Part shown: piece after piece, positions 23,988 to 37,800 of the stretch
Layout of the letters: each line of letters opens with the position of its first letter
Numbering within the stretch: position 1 is the stretch's first letter
NCBI GenBank assembly: GCA_033782935.1
Contig: JAWQEG010000377.1
Location: 186,001-250,000 of the forward strand
DNA from: Petrolisthes cinctipes
Lineage: Eukaryota > Arthropoda > Malacostraca > Decapoda > Porcellanidae
Length of the DNA stretch: 64,000 nucleotides
Direction of reading: 5' to 3'
Made by a program: the position numbers and the translations under genes
Notes under the pieces: model-generated
Database searches by the model: none
The model's input: the letters and a program-made list of their open reading frames with translations, nothing else
Told to the model about the DNA's origin: nothing

Positions 23988-25229
23988 ATCTCAAATTCAG
24001 TCCCAAAACACCCGAAAATTCGATATTTAGGGGTTCCAGAAGCGATCTGTACATGCCTACTCCGTGTTAGAGTATTTTCAAAATACATGCTCAAAACATA
24101 CTGAAAATCGATCTTTTAGGTGCACAAAAGTCGATATGTGCATGCATCTTCAGTACCCGTTTATATCTCAAATTCAGGCTCAAAACACCCGAAAATTCAA
24201 TATTTTGGGGTCCCAGAAGCAATCTGTACATGCCTACTCAGTGTTAGAGTATTTTCAAAATACAGGCCCAAAACATGCTGAAAATCGATATTTTAGATGC
24301 CCAAAGTCAATATGTGCATGTAGCTTCTGTACCCGTTTATTTCTCAAATTCAGGCTCAAAACACCCGGAAATTCAATATTTTGGGGTCCCAGAAGCAATC
24401 TGTACATGCCTACACAGTGCTAGAATATTTTCAAAATATAGGCTAAAAACATGCTAAAAATCGACATTTTAGGTGCCAAAAAATCGATATCTCAAATTCA
24501 GTCCCAAAACACCCGAAAATTCGATATTTAGAGGTCCCAGAAGGTATCTGTACATGCTTACTCCGTGTTAGAGTATTTTCAAAATACAGGCCAAAAACAT
24601 ACTGAAAATCGATCTTTTAGGTGCCTAAAAGTCGATATGTGCATGCATCTTCTGTACCCGTTTATATCTCAAATTCTGGCCCTAAACACCTGAAAATTCG
24701 ATATTTTGGGGTCCCAGAAGCGATCTGTACATGCCTACTCCGTGTTAGAGTATTTTCAAAATTCAGGCCCAAAACATGCTGAAAATCGATATTTTTGGTG
24801 CCCAAAGTCAATATGTGCATGTATCTTCTGTACCCGTTTATATCTCAAATTCAGGCTCAAAACACCCGAAAATTCAATATTTTGGGGTCCCAGAAGCAAT
24901 CTGTACATGCCTACTCAGTGCTAGAATATTTTCAAAATATAGGCTAAAAAACATGCTAAAAATCGATCTTTTAGGTGTCAAAAAGTCGATATCTCAAATT
25001 CAGTCCCAAAACACCCGAAAATTCGATATTTAGGGGTCCCAGAAGCGATCTGTACATGCCTACTCCGTGTTAGAGTATTTTCAAAATACATGCTCAAAAC
25101 ATACTGAAAATCGATCTTTTAGGTGCCCAAAAGTCGATATGTGCATGCATCTTCTGTACCCGTTTATATCTCAAATTCTGGCCCTAAACACCCGAAAATT
25201 CGATATTTTGGGGTCCCAGAAGCGATCTG

Positions 25230-28200
25230 TACATGCCTACTCCGTGTTAGAGTATTTTCAAAATTCAGGCCCAAAACATGCTGAAAATCGATATTTTTGG
25301 TGCCCAAAGTCAATATGTGCATGTATCTTCTGTTCCCGTTTATATCTCAAATTCAGGCTCAAAACACCCGAAAATTCAATATTTTGGGGTCCCAGAAGCA
25401 ATCTGTACATGCCTACTCAGTGCATATATTTTCAAAATATAGGCTAAAAACATGCTAAAAATCGACATTTTAGGTGCCAAAAAGTCGATATCTCAAATTC
25501 AGTCCCAAAACACCCGAAAATTCGATATTTAGGGGTCCCAGAAGCGATCTGTACATGCCTACGCCGTGTTAGAGTATTTTCAAAATACATGCTCAAAACA
25601 TGCTGAAAATCGATCTTTTAGGTGCACAAAAGTCAATATGTGCATGCATCTTCAGTACCCGTTTATATCTCAAATTCAGGCTCAAAACACCCGAAAATTC
25701 AATATTTTGGGGTCCCAGAAGCAATCTGTACATGCCTACTCAGTGTTAGAGTATTTTCAAAATACAGGCCCAAAACATGCTGAAAATCGATATTTTAGAT
25801 GCCCAAAGTCAATATGTGCATGTATCTTCTGTACCCGTTTATATCTCAAATTCAGGCTCATAACACACGAAAATTCAATATTTTGGGGTCCCAGAAGCAA
25901 TCTGAACATGCCTACATAGTGCTAGAATATTTTCAAAATATAGGCTAAAAACATGCTAAAAATCGACATTTTAGGTGCCAAAAAATCGATATCTCAAATT
26001 CAGTCCCAAAACACCCGAAAATTCGATATTTAGAGGTCCCAGAAGGTACATGCTTACTCCGTGTTAGAGTATTTTCAAAATACAGGATAAAAACATACTG
26101 AAAATCGATCTTTTAGGTGCCCAAAAGTCGATATGTGCATGCATCTTCTGTACCCGTTTATATCTCAAATTCTGTCCCTAAACACCTGAAAATTCGATAT
26201 TTTGGGGTCCCAGAAGCGATCTGTATATGCCTACTCCGTGTTAGAGTATTTTCAAAATTCAAGCCCAAAACATGCTGAAAATCGATATTTTTGGTGCCCA
26301 AAGTCAATATGTGCATGTATCTTCTGTACCCGTTTATATCTCAAATTCAGGCTCAAAACACCCGAAAATTCAATATTTTGGGGTCCCAGAAGCAATCTGT
26401 ACATGCCTACTCAGTGCTAGAATATTTTCAAAATATAGGCTAAAAACATGCTAAAAATCGATCTTTTAGGTGCCAAAAAGTCGATATCTCAAATTCAGTC
26501 CCAAAACACCCGAAAATTCGATATTTAGGGGTCCCAGAAGCGATCTGTACATGCCTACTCCGTGTTAGAGTATTTTCAAAATACATGCTCAAAACATACT
26601 GAAAATCGATCTTTTAGGTGCACAAAAGTCGATATGTGCATGCATCTTCAGTACCCGTTTATATCTCAAATTCAGGCTCAAAACACCCGAAAATTCAATA
26701 TTTTGGGGTCCCAGAAGCAATCTGTACATGCCTACTCAGTGTTAGAGTATTTTCAAAATACAGGCCCAAAACATGCTGAAAATCGATATTTTAGATGCCC
26801 AAAGTCAATATGTTCATGTATCTTCTGTACTCGTTTATATCTCAAATTCAGGCTCAAAACACCCGAAAATTCAATATTTTGGTGTCCCAGAAGCAATCTG
26901 TACATGCCTACACAGTGCTAGAATATTTTCAAAATATAGGCTAAAAACATGCTAAAAATCGACATTTTAGGTGCCAAAAAATCGATATCTCAAATTCAGT
27001 CCCAAAACACCCGAAAATTCGATATTTAGAGGTCCCAGAAGGTATCTGTACATGCTTACTCCGTGTTAGAGTATTTTCAAAATACAGACCAAAAACATAC
27101 TGAAAATCGATCTTTTAGGTGCCCAAAAGTCGATATGTGCATGCATCTTCTGTACCCGTTTATATCTCAAATTCTGGCCCTAAACACCTGAAAATTCGAT
27201 ATTTTGGGGTCCCAGAAGCGATCTGTACATGCCTACTCCGTGTTAGAGTATTTTCAAAATTCAGGCCCAAAACATGCTGAAAATCGATATTTTTGGTGCC
27301 CAAAGTCAATATGTGCATGTATCTTCTGTACCCGTTTATATCTCAAATTCAGGCTCAAAACACCCGAAAATTCAATATTTTGGGGTCCCAGAAGCAATCT
27401 GTACATGCCTACACAGTGCTAGAATATTTTCAAAATATAGGCTAAAAACATGCTAAAAATCGACATTTTAGGTGCCAAAAAGTCGATATCTCAATTTCAG
27501 TCGCAAAACACCCGAAAATTCGATATTTAGAGGTCCCAGAAGGTGTCTGTACATGCTTACTCCGTGTTAGAGTATTTTCAAAATACAGGCCAAAAACATA
27601 CTGAAAATCGATATTTTAGGTGCCCAAAAGTCGATATGTGCATGCATCTTCTGTACCCGTTTATATCTCAAATTCTGGCCCTAAACACCCGAAAATTCGA
27701 TATTTTGGGGTCCCAGAAGCGATCTGTACATGCCTACTCCATGTTAGAGTATTTTCAAAATTCAGGCCCAAAACATGCTGAAAATCGATATTTTTGGTGC
27801 CCAAAGTCAATATGTGCATGTATCTTCTGTACCCGTTTATATCTCAAATTCAGGCTCAAAACACCCGAAAATTCAATATTTTGGGGTCCCAGAAGCAATC
27901 TGTACATGCCTACTCAGTGCTAGAATATTTTCAAAATATAGGCTAAAAACATGCTAAAAATCGATCTTTTAGGTGCCAAAAAGTCGATATCTCAAATTCA
28001 GTCCCAAAACACCCGAAAATTCGATATTTAGGGGTCCCAGAAGCGATCTGTACATTCCTACTCCGTGTTAGAGTATTTTCAAAATACATGCTCAAAACAT
28101 ACTGAAAATCGATCTTTTAGGTGCCCAAAAGTCGATATGTGCATTCATCTTCAGTACCCGTTTATATCTCAAATTCAGGCTCAAAACACCAGAAAATTCA

Positions 28201-31200
28201 ATATTTTGGGGCCCCAGAAGCAATCTGTACATGCCTACTCCGTGTTAGAGTATTTTCAAAATTCATGCCCAAAACATGCTGAAAATCGATATTTTTGGTG
28301 CCCAAAGTCAATATGTGCATGTATCTTCTGTACCCGTTTATATCTCAAATTCAGGCTCAAAACACCCGAAAATTCAATATTTTGGGGTCCCAGAAGCAAT
28401 ATGTACATGCCTACTCAGTGCTAGAATATTTTCAAAATATAGGCTAAAAACATGCTAAAAATCGATCTTTTAGGTGCCAAAAAGTCGATATCTCAAATTC
28501 AGTCCCAAAACACCCGAAAATTCGATATTTAGGGGTCCCAGAAGCGATCTGTACATTCCTACTCCGTGTTAGAGTATTTTCAAAATACATGCTCAAAACA
28601 TACTGAAAATCGATCTTTTAGGTGCCCAAAAGTCGATATGTGTATGCATCTTCAGTACCCGTTTATATCTCAAATTCAGGCTCAAAACACCAGAAAATTC
28701 AATATTTTGGGGTCCCAGAAGCAATCTGTACATGCCTACTCAGTGTTAGAGTATTTTCAAAATACAGGCCCAAAACATGCTGAAAATCGATATTTTAGAT
28801 GCCCAAAGTCAATATGTGCATGTATCTTCTGTACCCGTTTATATATCAAATTCAGGCTCAAAATACTCGAAAATTCAATATTTTGGGGTCCCAGAAGCAA
28901 TCTGTACAGTGCTAGAATATTTTCAAAATATAGGCTAAAAACATGCTAAAAATCGACATTTTAGGTGCCAAAAAATCGATATCTCAAATTCAGTCCCAAA
29001 ACACCCGAAAATTCGATATTTAGGGGTCCCAGAAGCGATCTGTACATGCCTACTCCGTGTTAGAGTATTTTCAAAATACATGCTCAAAACATACTGAAAA
29101 TCGATCTTTTAGGTGCACAAAAGTCGATATGTGCATGCATCTTCAGTACCCGTTTATATCTCAAATTCAGGCTCAAAACACCCGAAAATTCAATATTATG
29201 GGGTCCCAGAAGCAATCTGTACATGCCTACTCAGTGTTAGAGTATTTTCAAAATACAGGCCCAAAACATGCTGAAAATCGATATTTTAGATGCCCAAAGT
29301 CAATATGTGCATGTATCTTCTGTACCCGTTTATATCTCAAATTCAGGCTCAAAACACCCGAAAATTCAATATTTTGGGGTCCCAGAAGCAATCTGTACAT
29401 GCCTACTCAGTGCTAGAATATTTTCAAAATATAGGCTAAAAACATGCTAAAAATCGATCTTTTAGGTGCCAAAAAGTCGATATCTCAAATTCAGTCCCAA
29501 AAAACCCGAAAATTCGATATTTAGGGGTCCCAGAAGGAATCTGTACATGCCTACTCCGGGTTAGAGTATTTTCAAAATACAGGCCAAAAACATACTGAAA
29601 ATCGATCATTTAGGTGCACAAGTGTCGATATGTGCATGCATCTTCAGTACCCGTTTATATCTCAAATTCAGGCTCAAAATACCCGAAAATTCAATATTTT
29701 GGGGTCCCAGAAGCAATCTGTACATGCCTACTCAGTGTTAGAGTATTTTCAAAATACAGGCCCAAAACATGCTGAAAATCGATATTTTAGATGCCCAAAG
29801 TCAATATGTGCATGTATCTTCTGTACCCGTTTATATCTCAAATTCAGGCTCAAAACACCCGAAAATTCAATATTTTGGGGTCCCAGAAGCAATCTGTACA
29901 TGCCTACACAGTGCTAGAATATTTTCAAAATATAGGCTAAAAACATGCTAAAAATCGACATTTTAGGTGCCAAAAAATCGATATCTCAAATTCAGTCCCA
30001 AAACACCCGAAAATTCGATATTTAGAGGTCCCAGAAGGTATCTGTACATGCTTACTCCGTGTTAGAGTATTTTCAAAATACAGGACAAAAACATACTGAA
30101 AATCGATCTCTTAGGTGCACAAATGTCGATATCTCAAATTCAGTCCCAAAACACCCGAAAATTCGATATTTTGGGGTCCCAGAAGCGATCTGTACATGCC
30201 TACTCCGTGTTAGAGTATTTTCAAAATTCAGGCCCAAAACATGCTGAAAATCGATATTTTTGGTGCCCAAAGTCAAGATGTGCATGTATCTTCTGTACCC
30301 GTTTATATCTCAAATTCAGGCTCAAAACACCCGAAAATTCAATATTTTGGGGTCCCAGAAGCAATCTGTACATGCCTACTCAGTGCATATATTTTCAAAA
30401 TATAGGCTAAAAACATGCTAAAAATCGACATTTTAGGTGCCAAAAAGTCGATATCTCAAATTCAGTCCCAAAACACCCGAAAATTCGATATTTAGGGGTC
30501 CCAGAAGCGATCTGTACATGCCTACGCCGTGTTAGAGTATTTTCAAAATACATGCTCAAAACATGCTGAAAATCGATCTTTTAGGTGCACAAAAGTCAAT
30601 ATGTGCATGCATCTTCAGTACCCGTTTATATCTCAAATTCAGGCTCAAAACACCCGAAAATTCAATATTTTGGGGTCCCAGAAGCAATCTGTACATGCCT
30701 ACTCAGTGTTAGAGTATTTTCAAAATACAGGCCCAAAACATGCTGAAAATCGATATTTTAGATGCCCAAAGTCAATATGTGCATGTATCTTCTGTACCCG
30801 TTTATATCTCAAATTCAGGCTCATAACACCCGAAAATTCAATATTTTGGGGTCCCAGAAGCAATCTGAACATGCCTACATAGTGCTAGAATATTTTCAAA
30901 ATATAGGCTAAAAACATGCTAAAAATCGACATTTTAGGTGCCAAAAAATCGATATCTCAAATTCAGTCCCAAAACACCCGAAAATTCGATATTTAGAGGT
31001 CCCAGAAGGTACATGCTTACTCCGTGTTAGAGTATTTTCAAAATACAGGATAAAAACATACTGAAAATCGATCTTTTAGGTGCCCAAAAGTCGATATGTG
31101 CATGCATCTTCTGTACCCGTTTATATCTCAAATTCTGTCCCTAAACACCTGAAAATTCGATATTTTGGGGTCCCAGAAGCGATCTGTATATGCCTACTCC

Positions 31201-34200
31201 GTGTTAGAGTATTTTCAAAATTCAAGCCCAAAACATGCTGAAAATCGATATTTTTGGTGCCCAAAGTCAATATGTGCATGTATCTTCTGTACCCGTTTAT
31301 ATCTCAAATTCAGGCTCAAAACACCCGAAAATTCAATATTTTGGGGTCCCAGACGCAATCTGTACATGCCTACTCAGTGCTAGAATATTTTCAAAATATA
31401 GGCTAAAAACATGCTAAAAATCGATCTTTTAGGTGCCAAAAAGTCGATATCTCAAATTCAGTCCCAAAACACCCGAAAATTCGATATTTAGGGGTCCCAG
31501 AAGCGATCTGTACATGCCTACTCCGTGTTAGAGTATTTTCAAAATACATGCTCAAATCATACTGAAAATCGATCTTTTAGGTGCCCAAAAGTCGATATGT
31601 GCATGCATCTTCTGTACCCGTTTATATCTCAAATTCTGGCCCTAAACACCCGAAAATTCGATATTTTGGGGTCCCAGAAGCGATCTGTACATGCCTACTC
31701 CGTGTTAGAGTATTTTCAAAATTCAGGCCCAAAACATGCTGAAAATCGATATTTTTGGTGCCCAAAGTCAATATGTGCATGTATCTTCTGTACCCGTTTA
31801 TATCTCAAATTCAGGCTCAAAACACCCGAAAATTCAATATTTTGGGGTCCCAGAAGCAATCTGTACATGCCTACTCAGTGCTAGAATATTTTCAAAATAT
31901 AGGCTAAAAACATGCTAAAAATCGATCTTTTAGGTGCCAAAAAGTCGGTATCTCAAATTCAGTCCCAAAACACCCGAAAATTCGATATTTAGGGGTCCCA
32001 GAAGCGATCTGTACATGCCTACTCCGTGTTAGAGTATTTTCAAAATACATGCTCAAAACATACTGAAAATCGATCTTTTAGGTGCACAAAAGTCGATATG
32101 TGCATGCATCTTCAGTACCCGTTTATATCTCAAATTCAGGCTCAAAACACCCGAAAATTCAATATTTTGGGGTCCCAGAAGCAATCTGTACATGCCTACT
32201 CAGTGTTAGAGTATTTTCAAAATACAGGCCCAAAACATGCTGAAAATCGATATTTTAGATGCCCAAAGTCAATATGTGCATGTATCTTCTGTACTCGTTT
32301 ATATCTCAAATTCAGGCTCAAAACACCCGAAAATTCAATATTTTGGGGTCCCAGAAGCAATCTGTACATGCCTACTCAGTGCTAGAATATTTTCAAAATA
32401 TAGGCTAAAAACATGCTAAAAATCGATCTTTTAGGTGCCAAAAAGTCGATATCTCAAATTCAGTCCCAAAAAACCCGAAAATTCGATATTTAGGGGTCCC
32501 AGAAGCGATCTGTACATGCCTACTCCGTGTTAGAGTATTTTCAAAATACATGCTCAAAACATACTGAAAATCGATCTTTTAGGTGCACAAAAGTCGATAT
32601 GTGCATGCATAATCAGTACCCGTTTATATCTCAAATTCAGGCTCAAAACACCCGAAAATTCAATATTTTGGGGTCCCAGAAGCAATCTGTACATGCCTAC
32701 TCAGTGTTAGAGTATTTTCAAAATACAGGCCCAAAACATGCTGAAAATCGATATTTTAGATGCCCAAAGTCAATATGTGCATGTATCTTCTGTACCCGTT
32801 TATATCTCAAATTCAATCTCAAAACATCCGAAAATTCAATATTTTGGGGTCCCAGAAGCAATCTGTACATGCCTACACAGTGCTAGAATATTTTCAAAAT
32901 ATAGGCTAAAAACATGCTAAAAATCGACATTTTAGGTGCCAAAAAGTCGATATCTCAATTTCAGTCGCAAAACACCCGAAAATTCGATATTTAGAGGTCC
33001 CAGAAGGTGTCTGTACATGCTTACTCCGTGTTAGAGTATTTTCAAAATACAGGCCAAAAACATACTGAAAATCGATATTTTAGGTGCCCAAAAGTCGATA
33101 TGTGCATGCATCTTCTGTACCCGTTTATATCTCAAATTCTGGCCCTAAACACCCGAAAATTCGATATTTTGGGGTCCCAGAAGCGATCTGTACATGCCTA
33201 CTCCATGTTAGAGTATTTTCAAAATTCAGGCCCAAAACATGCTGAAAATCGATATTTTTGGTGCCCAAAGTCAATATGTGCATGTATCTTCTGTACACGT
33301 TTATATCTCAAATTCAGGCTCAAAACACCCGAAAATTCAATATTTTGGGGTCCCAGAAGCAATCTGTACATGCCTACTCAGTGCTAGAATATTTTCAAAA
33401 TATAGGCTAAAAACATGCTAAAAATCGATCTTTTAGGTGCCAAAAAGTCGATATCTCAAATTCAGTCCCAAAACACCCGAAAATTCGATATTTAGGGGTC
33501 ACAGAAGCGATCTGTACATTCCTACTCCGTGTTAGAGTATTTTCAAAATACATGCTCAAAACATACTGAAAATCGATCTTTTAGGTGCCCAAAAGTCGAT
33601 ATGTGCATTCATCTTCAGTACCCGTTTATATCTCAAATTCAGGCTCAAAACACCAGAAAATTCAATATTTTGGGGCCCCAGAAGCAATCTGTACATGCCT
33701 ACTCCGTGTTAGAGTATTTTCAAAATTCAAGCCCAAAACATGCTGAAAATCGATATTTTTGGTGCCCAAAGTCAATATGTGCATGTATCTTCTGTACCCG
33801 TTTATATCTCAAATTCAGGCTCAAAACACCCGAAAATTCAATATTTTGGGGTCCCAGAAGCAATCTGTACATGCCTACTCAGTGCTAGAATATTTTCAAA
33901 ATATAGGCTAAAAACATGCTAAAAATCGATCTTTTAGGTGCCAAAAAGTCGATATCTCAAATTCAGTCCCAAAACACCCGAAAATTCGATATTTAGGGGT
34001 CCCAGAAGCGATCTGTACATTCCTACTCCGTGTTAGAGTATTTTCAAAATACATGCTCAAAACATACTGAAAATCGATCTTTTAGGTGCCCAAAAGTCGA
34101 TATGTGTATGCATCTTCAGTACCCGTTTATATCTCAAATTCAGGCTCAAAACACCAGAAAATTCAATATTTTGGGGTCCCAGAAGCAATCTGTACATGCC

Positions 34201-34869
34201 TACTCAGTGTTAGAGTATTTTCAAAATACAGGCCCAAAACATGCTGAAAATCGATATTTTAGATGCCCAAAGTCAATATGTGCATGTATCTTCTGTACCC
34301 GTTTATATATCAAATTCAGGCTCAAAATACCCGAAAATTCAATATTTTGGGGTCCCAGAAGCAATCTGTACAGTGCTAGAATATTTTCAAAATATAGGCT
34401 AAAAACATGCTAAAAATCGACATTTTAGGTGCCAAAAAATCGATATCTCAAATTCAGTCCCAAAACACCCGAAAATTCGATATTTAGGGGTCCCAGAAGC
34501 GATCTGTACATGCCTACTCCGTGTTAGAGTATTTTCAAAATACATGCTCAAAACATACTGAAAATCGATCTTTTAGGTGCACAAAAGTCGATATGTGCAT
34601 GCATCTTCAGTACCCGTTTATATCTCAAATTCAGGCTCAAAACACCCGAAAATTCAATATTATGGGGTCCCAGAAGCAATCTGTACATGCCTACTCAGTG
34701 TTAGAGTATTTTCAAAATACAGGCCCAAAACATGCTGAAAATCGATATTTTAGATGCCCAAAGTCAATATGTGCATGTATCTTCTGTACCCGTTTATATC
34801 TCAAATTCAGGCTCAAAACACCCGAAAATTCAATATTTTGGGGTCCCAGAAGCAATCTGTACATGCCTA
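25230..34869. repeat. Large block duplication, about 5 kb (offsets 4,963 and 5,464)
   Basis: About 25230-29405 is repeated at about 30193-34869. The offset is 4,963 at the left (25566/30529, 26202/31165) and 5,464 on the right (27543/33007, 28065/33529, 28566/34030, 29057/34521); the difference is exactly one 501-bp trimer, gained in the second copy near 31.5-32.0 kb. Shared rare variants include CAGTGCATATATTTTC (25420 and 30383), a 6-bp loss giving CAGAAGGTACATGC (26040 and 31003), GAAGGTGTCTGTAC (27539 and 33003) and GGGGCCCCAGAAGC (28208 and 33672). The section 27.0-27.4 kb is of a different trimer version from its counterpart, so exchange has occurred inside the block. Left edge uncertain by about 100 bp. 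Confidence 0.85.
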
Positions 34870-37800
34870 TACAGTGCTAGAATATTTTTAAAATATAGGC
34901 TAAAAACATGCTAAAAATCGACATTTTAGGTGCCAAAAAAACGATATCTCAAATTCAGTCCCAAAACACCTGAAAATTCGATATTTAGAGGTCCCAGAAG
35001 GTATCTGTACATGCTTACTCCGTGTTAGAGTATTTTCAAAATACAGGCTAAAAACATACTGAAAATCGATCTTTTAGGTGCCCAAAAGTCGATATGTGCA
35101 TGCATCTTCTGTACCCGTTTATATCTCAAATTCTGGCCCTAAACACCCGAAAATTCGATATTTTGGGGTCCCAGAAGCAATCTGTACATGCCTACTCCGT
35201 GTTAGAGTATTTTCAAAATTCAGGCCCAAAACATGCTGAAAATCGATATTTTTGGTGCCCAAAGTCAATATGTGCATGTATCTTCTGTACCCGTTTATAT
35301 CTCAAATTCAGGCTCAAAACACCCGAAAATTCAATATTTTGGGGTCCCAGAAGCAATCTGTACATGCCTACTCAGTGCTAGAATATTTTCAAAATATAGG
35401 CTAAAAACATGCTAAAAATCGATCTTTTTGGTGCCAAAAAGTCGATATCTCACATTCAGTCCCAAAACACCCGAAAATTCGATATTTATGGGTCCCAGAA
35501 GCGATCTGTACATGCCTACTCCGTGTTAGAGTATTTTCAAAATACATGCTCAAAACATACTGAAAATCGATCTTTTAGGTGCACAAAAGTCGATATGTGC
35601 ATGCATCTTCAGTACCCGTTTATATCTCAAATTCAGGCTCAAAACACCCGAAAATTCAATATTTTGGGGTCCCAGAAGCAATCTGTACATGCCTACTCAG
35701 TGTTAGAGTATTTTCAAAATATAGGCCCAAAACATGCTGAAAATCGATATTTTAGATGCCCAAAGTCAATATGTGCATGTATCTTCTGTACCCGTTTATA
35801 TCTCAAATTCAGGCTCAAAACACCCGAAAATTCAATATTTTGGTGTCCCAGAAGCAATCTGTACATGCCTACACAGTGCTAGAATATTTTCAAAATATAG
35901 GCTAAAAACATGCTAAAAATCGACATTTTAGGTGCCAAAAAATCGATATCTCAAATTCAGTCCCAAAACACCCGAAAATTCGATATTTAGAGGTCCCAGA
36001 AGGTATCTGTACATGCCTACTCTGTGATAGAGTATTTTCAAAATACAGTCCAAAACAAACTGAAAATCGATCTTTTAGGTGCCCAAAAGTTGATATGTGC
36101 ATGCATCTTCTGTACCCGTTTATATCTCAAATTCTGGCCCTAAACACTCGAAAATTCGATATTTTGGGGTCCCAGAAGCAATCTCTACATGCCTACTCAG
36201 TGTTAGAGTATTTTCAAAAATTCAGGCCCAAAACATGCTGAAAATCGATATTTTTGGTGCCCAAAGTCAATATGTGCATGTATCTTCTGTACCCGTTTAT
36301 ATCTCAAATTCAGGCTCAAAACACCCGAAAATTCAATATTTTGGGGTCCCAGAAGCAATCTGTACATGCCTACTCAGTGCTAGAATATTTTCAAAATATA
36401 GGCTAAAAACATGCTAAAAATCGATCTTTTAGGTGCCAAAAAGTCGATATCTCAAATTCAGTCCCAAAACACCCGAAAATTCGATATTTAGGGGTCCCAG
36501 AAGCGATCTGTACATGCCTACTCCGTGTTAGAGTATTTTCAAAATACATGCTCAAAGCATACTGAAAATCGATCTTTTAGGTGCACAAAAGTCGATATGT
36601 GCATGCATCTTTAGTACCCGTTTATATCTCAAATTCAGGCTCAAAACACCAGAAAATTCAATATTTTGGGGTCCCAGAAGCAATCTGTACATGCCTACTC
36701 AGTGTTAGAGTATTTTCAAAATACAGGCCCAAAACATGCTGAAAATCGATATTTTAGATGCCCAAAGTCAATATGTGCATATATCTTCTGTACCCGTTTA
36801 TATCTCAAATTTAGGCTCAAAACACCCGAAAATTCAATATTTTGGGGTCCCAGAAGCAATCTGTACATGCCTACACAGTGCTAGAATATTTTCAAAATAT
36901 AGGCTAAAAACATGCTAAAAATCGACATTTTAGGTGCCAAAAAGTCGATATCTCAAATTCAGTCGCAAAACACCCGAAAATTCGATATTTAGAGGTCCCA
37001 GAAGGTATCTGTACATGCTTACTCCGTGTTAGAGTATTTTCAAAATACAGGCCAAAAACATACTGAAAATCGATCTTTTAGGTGCCCAAAAGTCGATATG
37101 TGCATGCATCTTCTGTACCCGTTTATATCTCAAATTCTGGCTCAAAACACCCGAAAATTCAATATTTTGGGGTACCAGAAGCAATCTGTACATGCCTACA
37201 CAGTGCTAGAATATTTTCAAAATATAGGCTAAAAACATGCTAAAAATCGACATTTTAGGTGCCAAAAAATCGATATATCAAATTCAGTCCCAAAACACCC
37301 GAAAATTCGATATTTAGAGGTCCCAGTAGGTATCTGTACATGCCTACTCCGTGATAGAGTATTTTCAAAATACAGGCCAAAACAAACTGAAAATCGATCT
37401 TTTAGGTGCCCAAAAGTCGATATGTGCATGCATCTTCTGTACCCGTTTATATCTCAAATTCTGGCCCTAAACACCCGAAAATTCGATATTTTGGGGTCCC
37501 AGAAGCAATCTGTACATGCCTACTCAGTGTTAGAGTATTTTCAAAATTCAGGCACAAAACATGCTGAAAATCGATATTTTTGGTGCCCAAAGTCAATATG
37601 TGCATGTATCTTCTGTACCCGTTTATATCTCAAATTCAGGCTCAAAACACCCGAAAATTCAATATTTTGGGGTCCCAGAAGCAATCTGTACAGTGCTAGA
37701 ATAATTTCAAAATATAGGCTAAAAACATGCTAAAAATCGACATTTTAGGTGCCAAAAAATCGATATCTCAAATTCAGTCGCAAAACACCCGAAAATTCGA

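Larger units (their letters stand above)
22986..24990. repeat. Two tandem 1,002-bp hexamer units (a-b-a-b)
   Basis: Trimers a and b (22986-23987) are followed by a second a-b pair (23988 to about 24990). The a members share rare variants exactly 1,002 bp apart: GCATGTAGCTTCTG near 23315 and 24317, and CACCCGGAAATTC near 23360 and 24362. This shows a recent duplication of the hexamer as a unit. One extra A near 24948 (GGCTAAAAAACATG) slightly lengthens the second copy. Confidence 0.85.
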
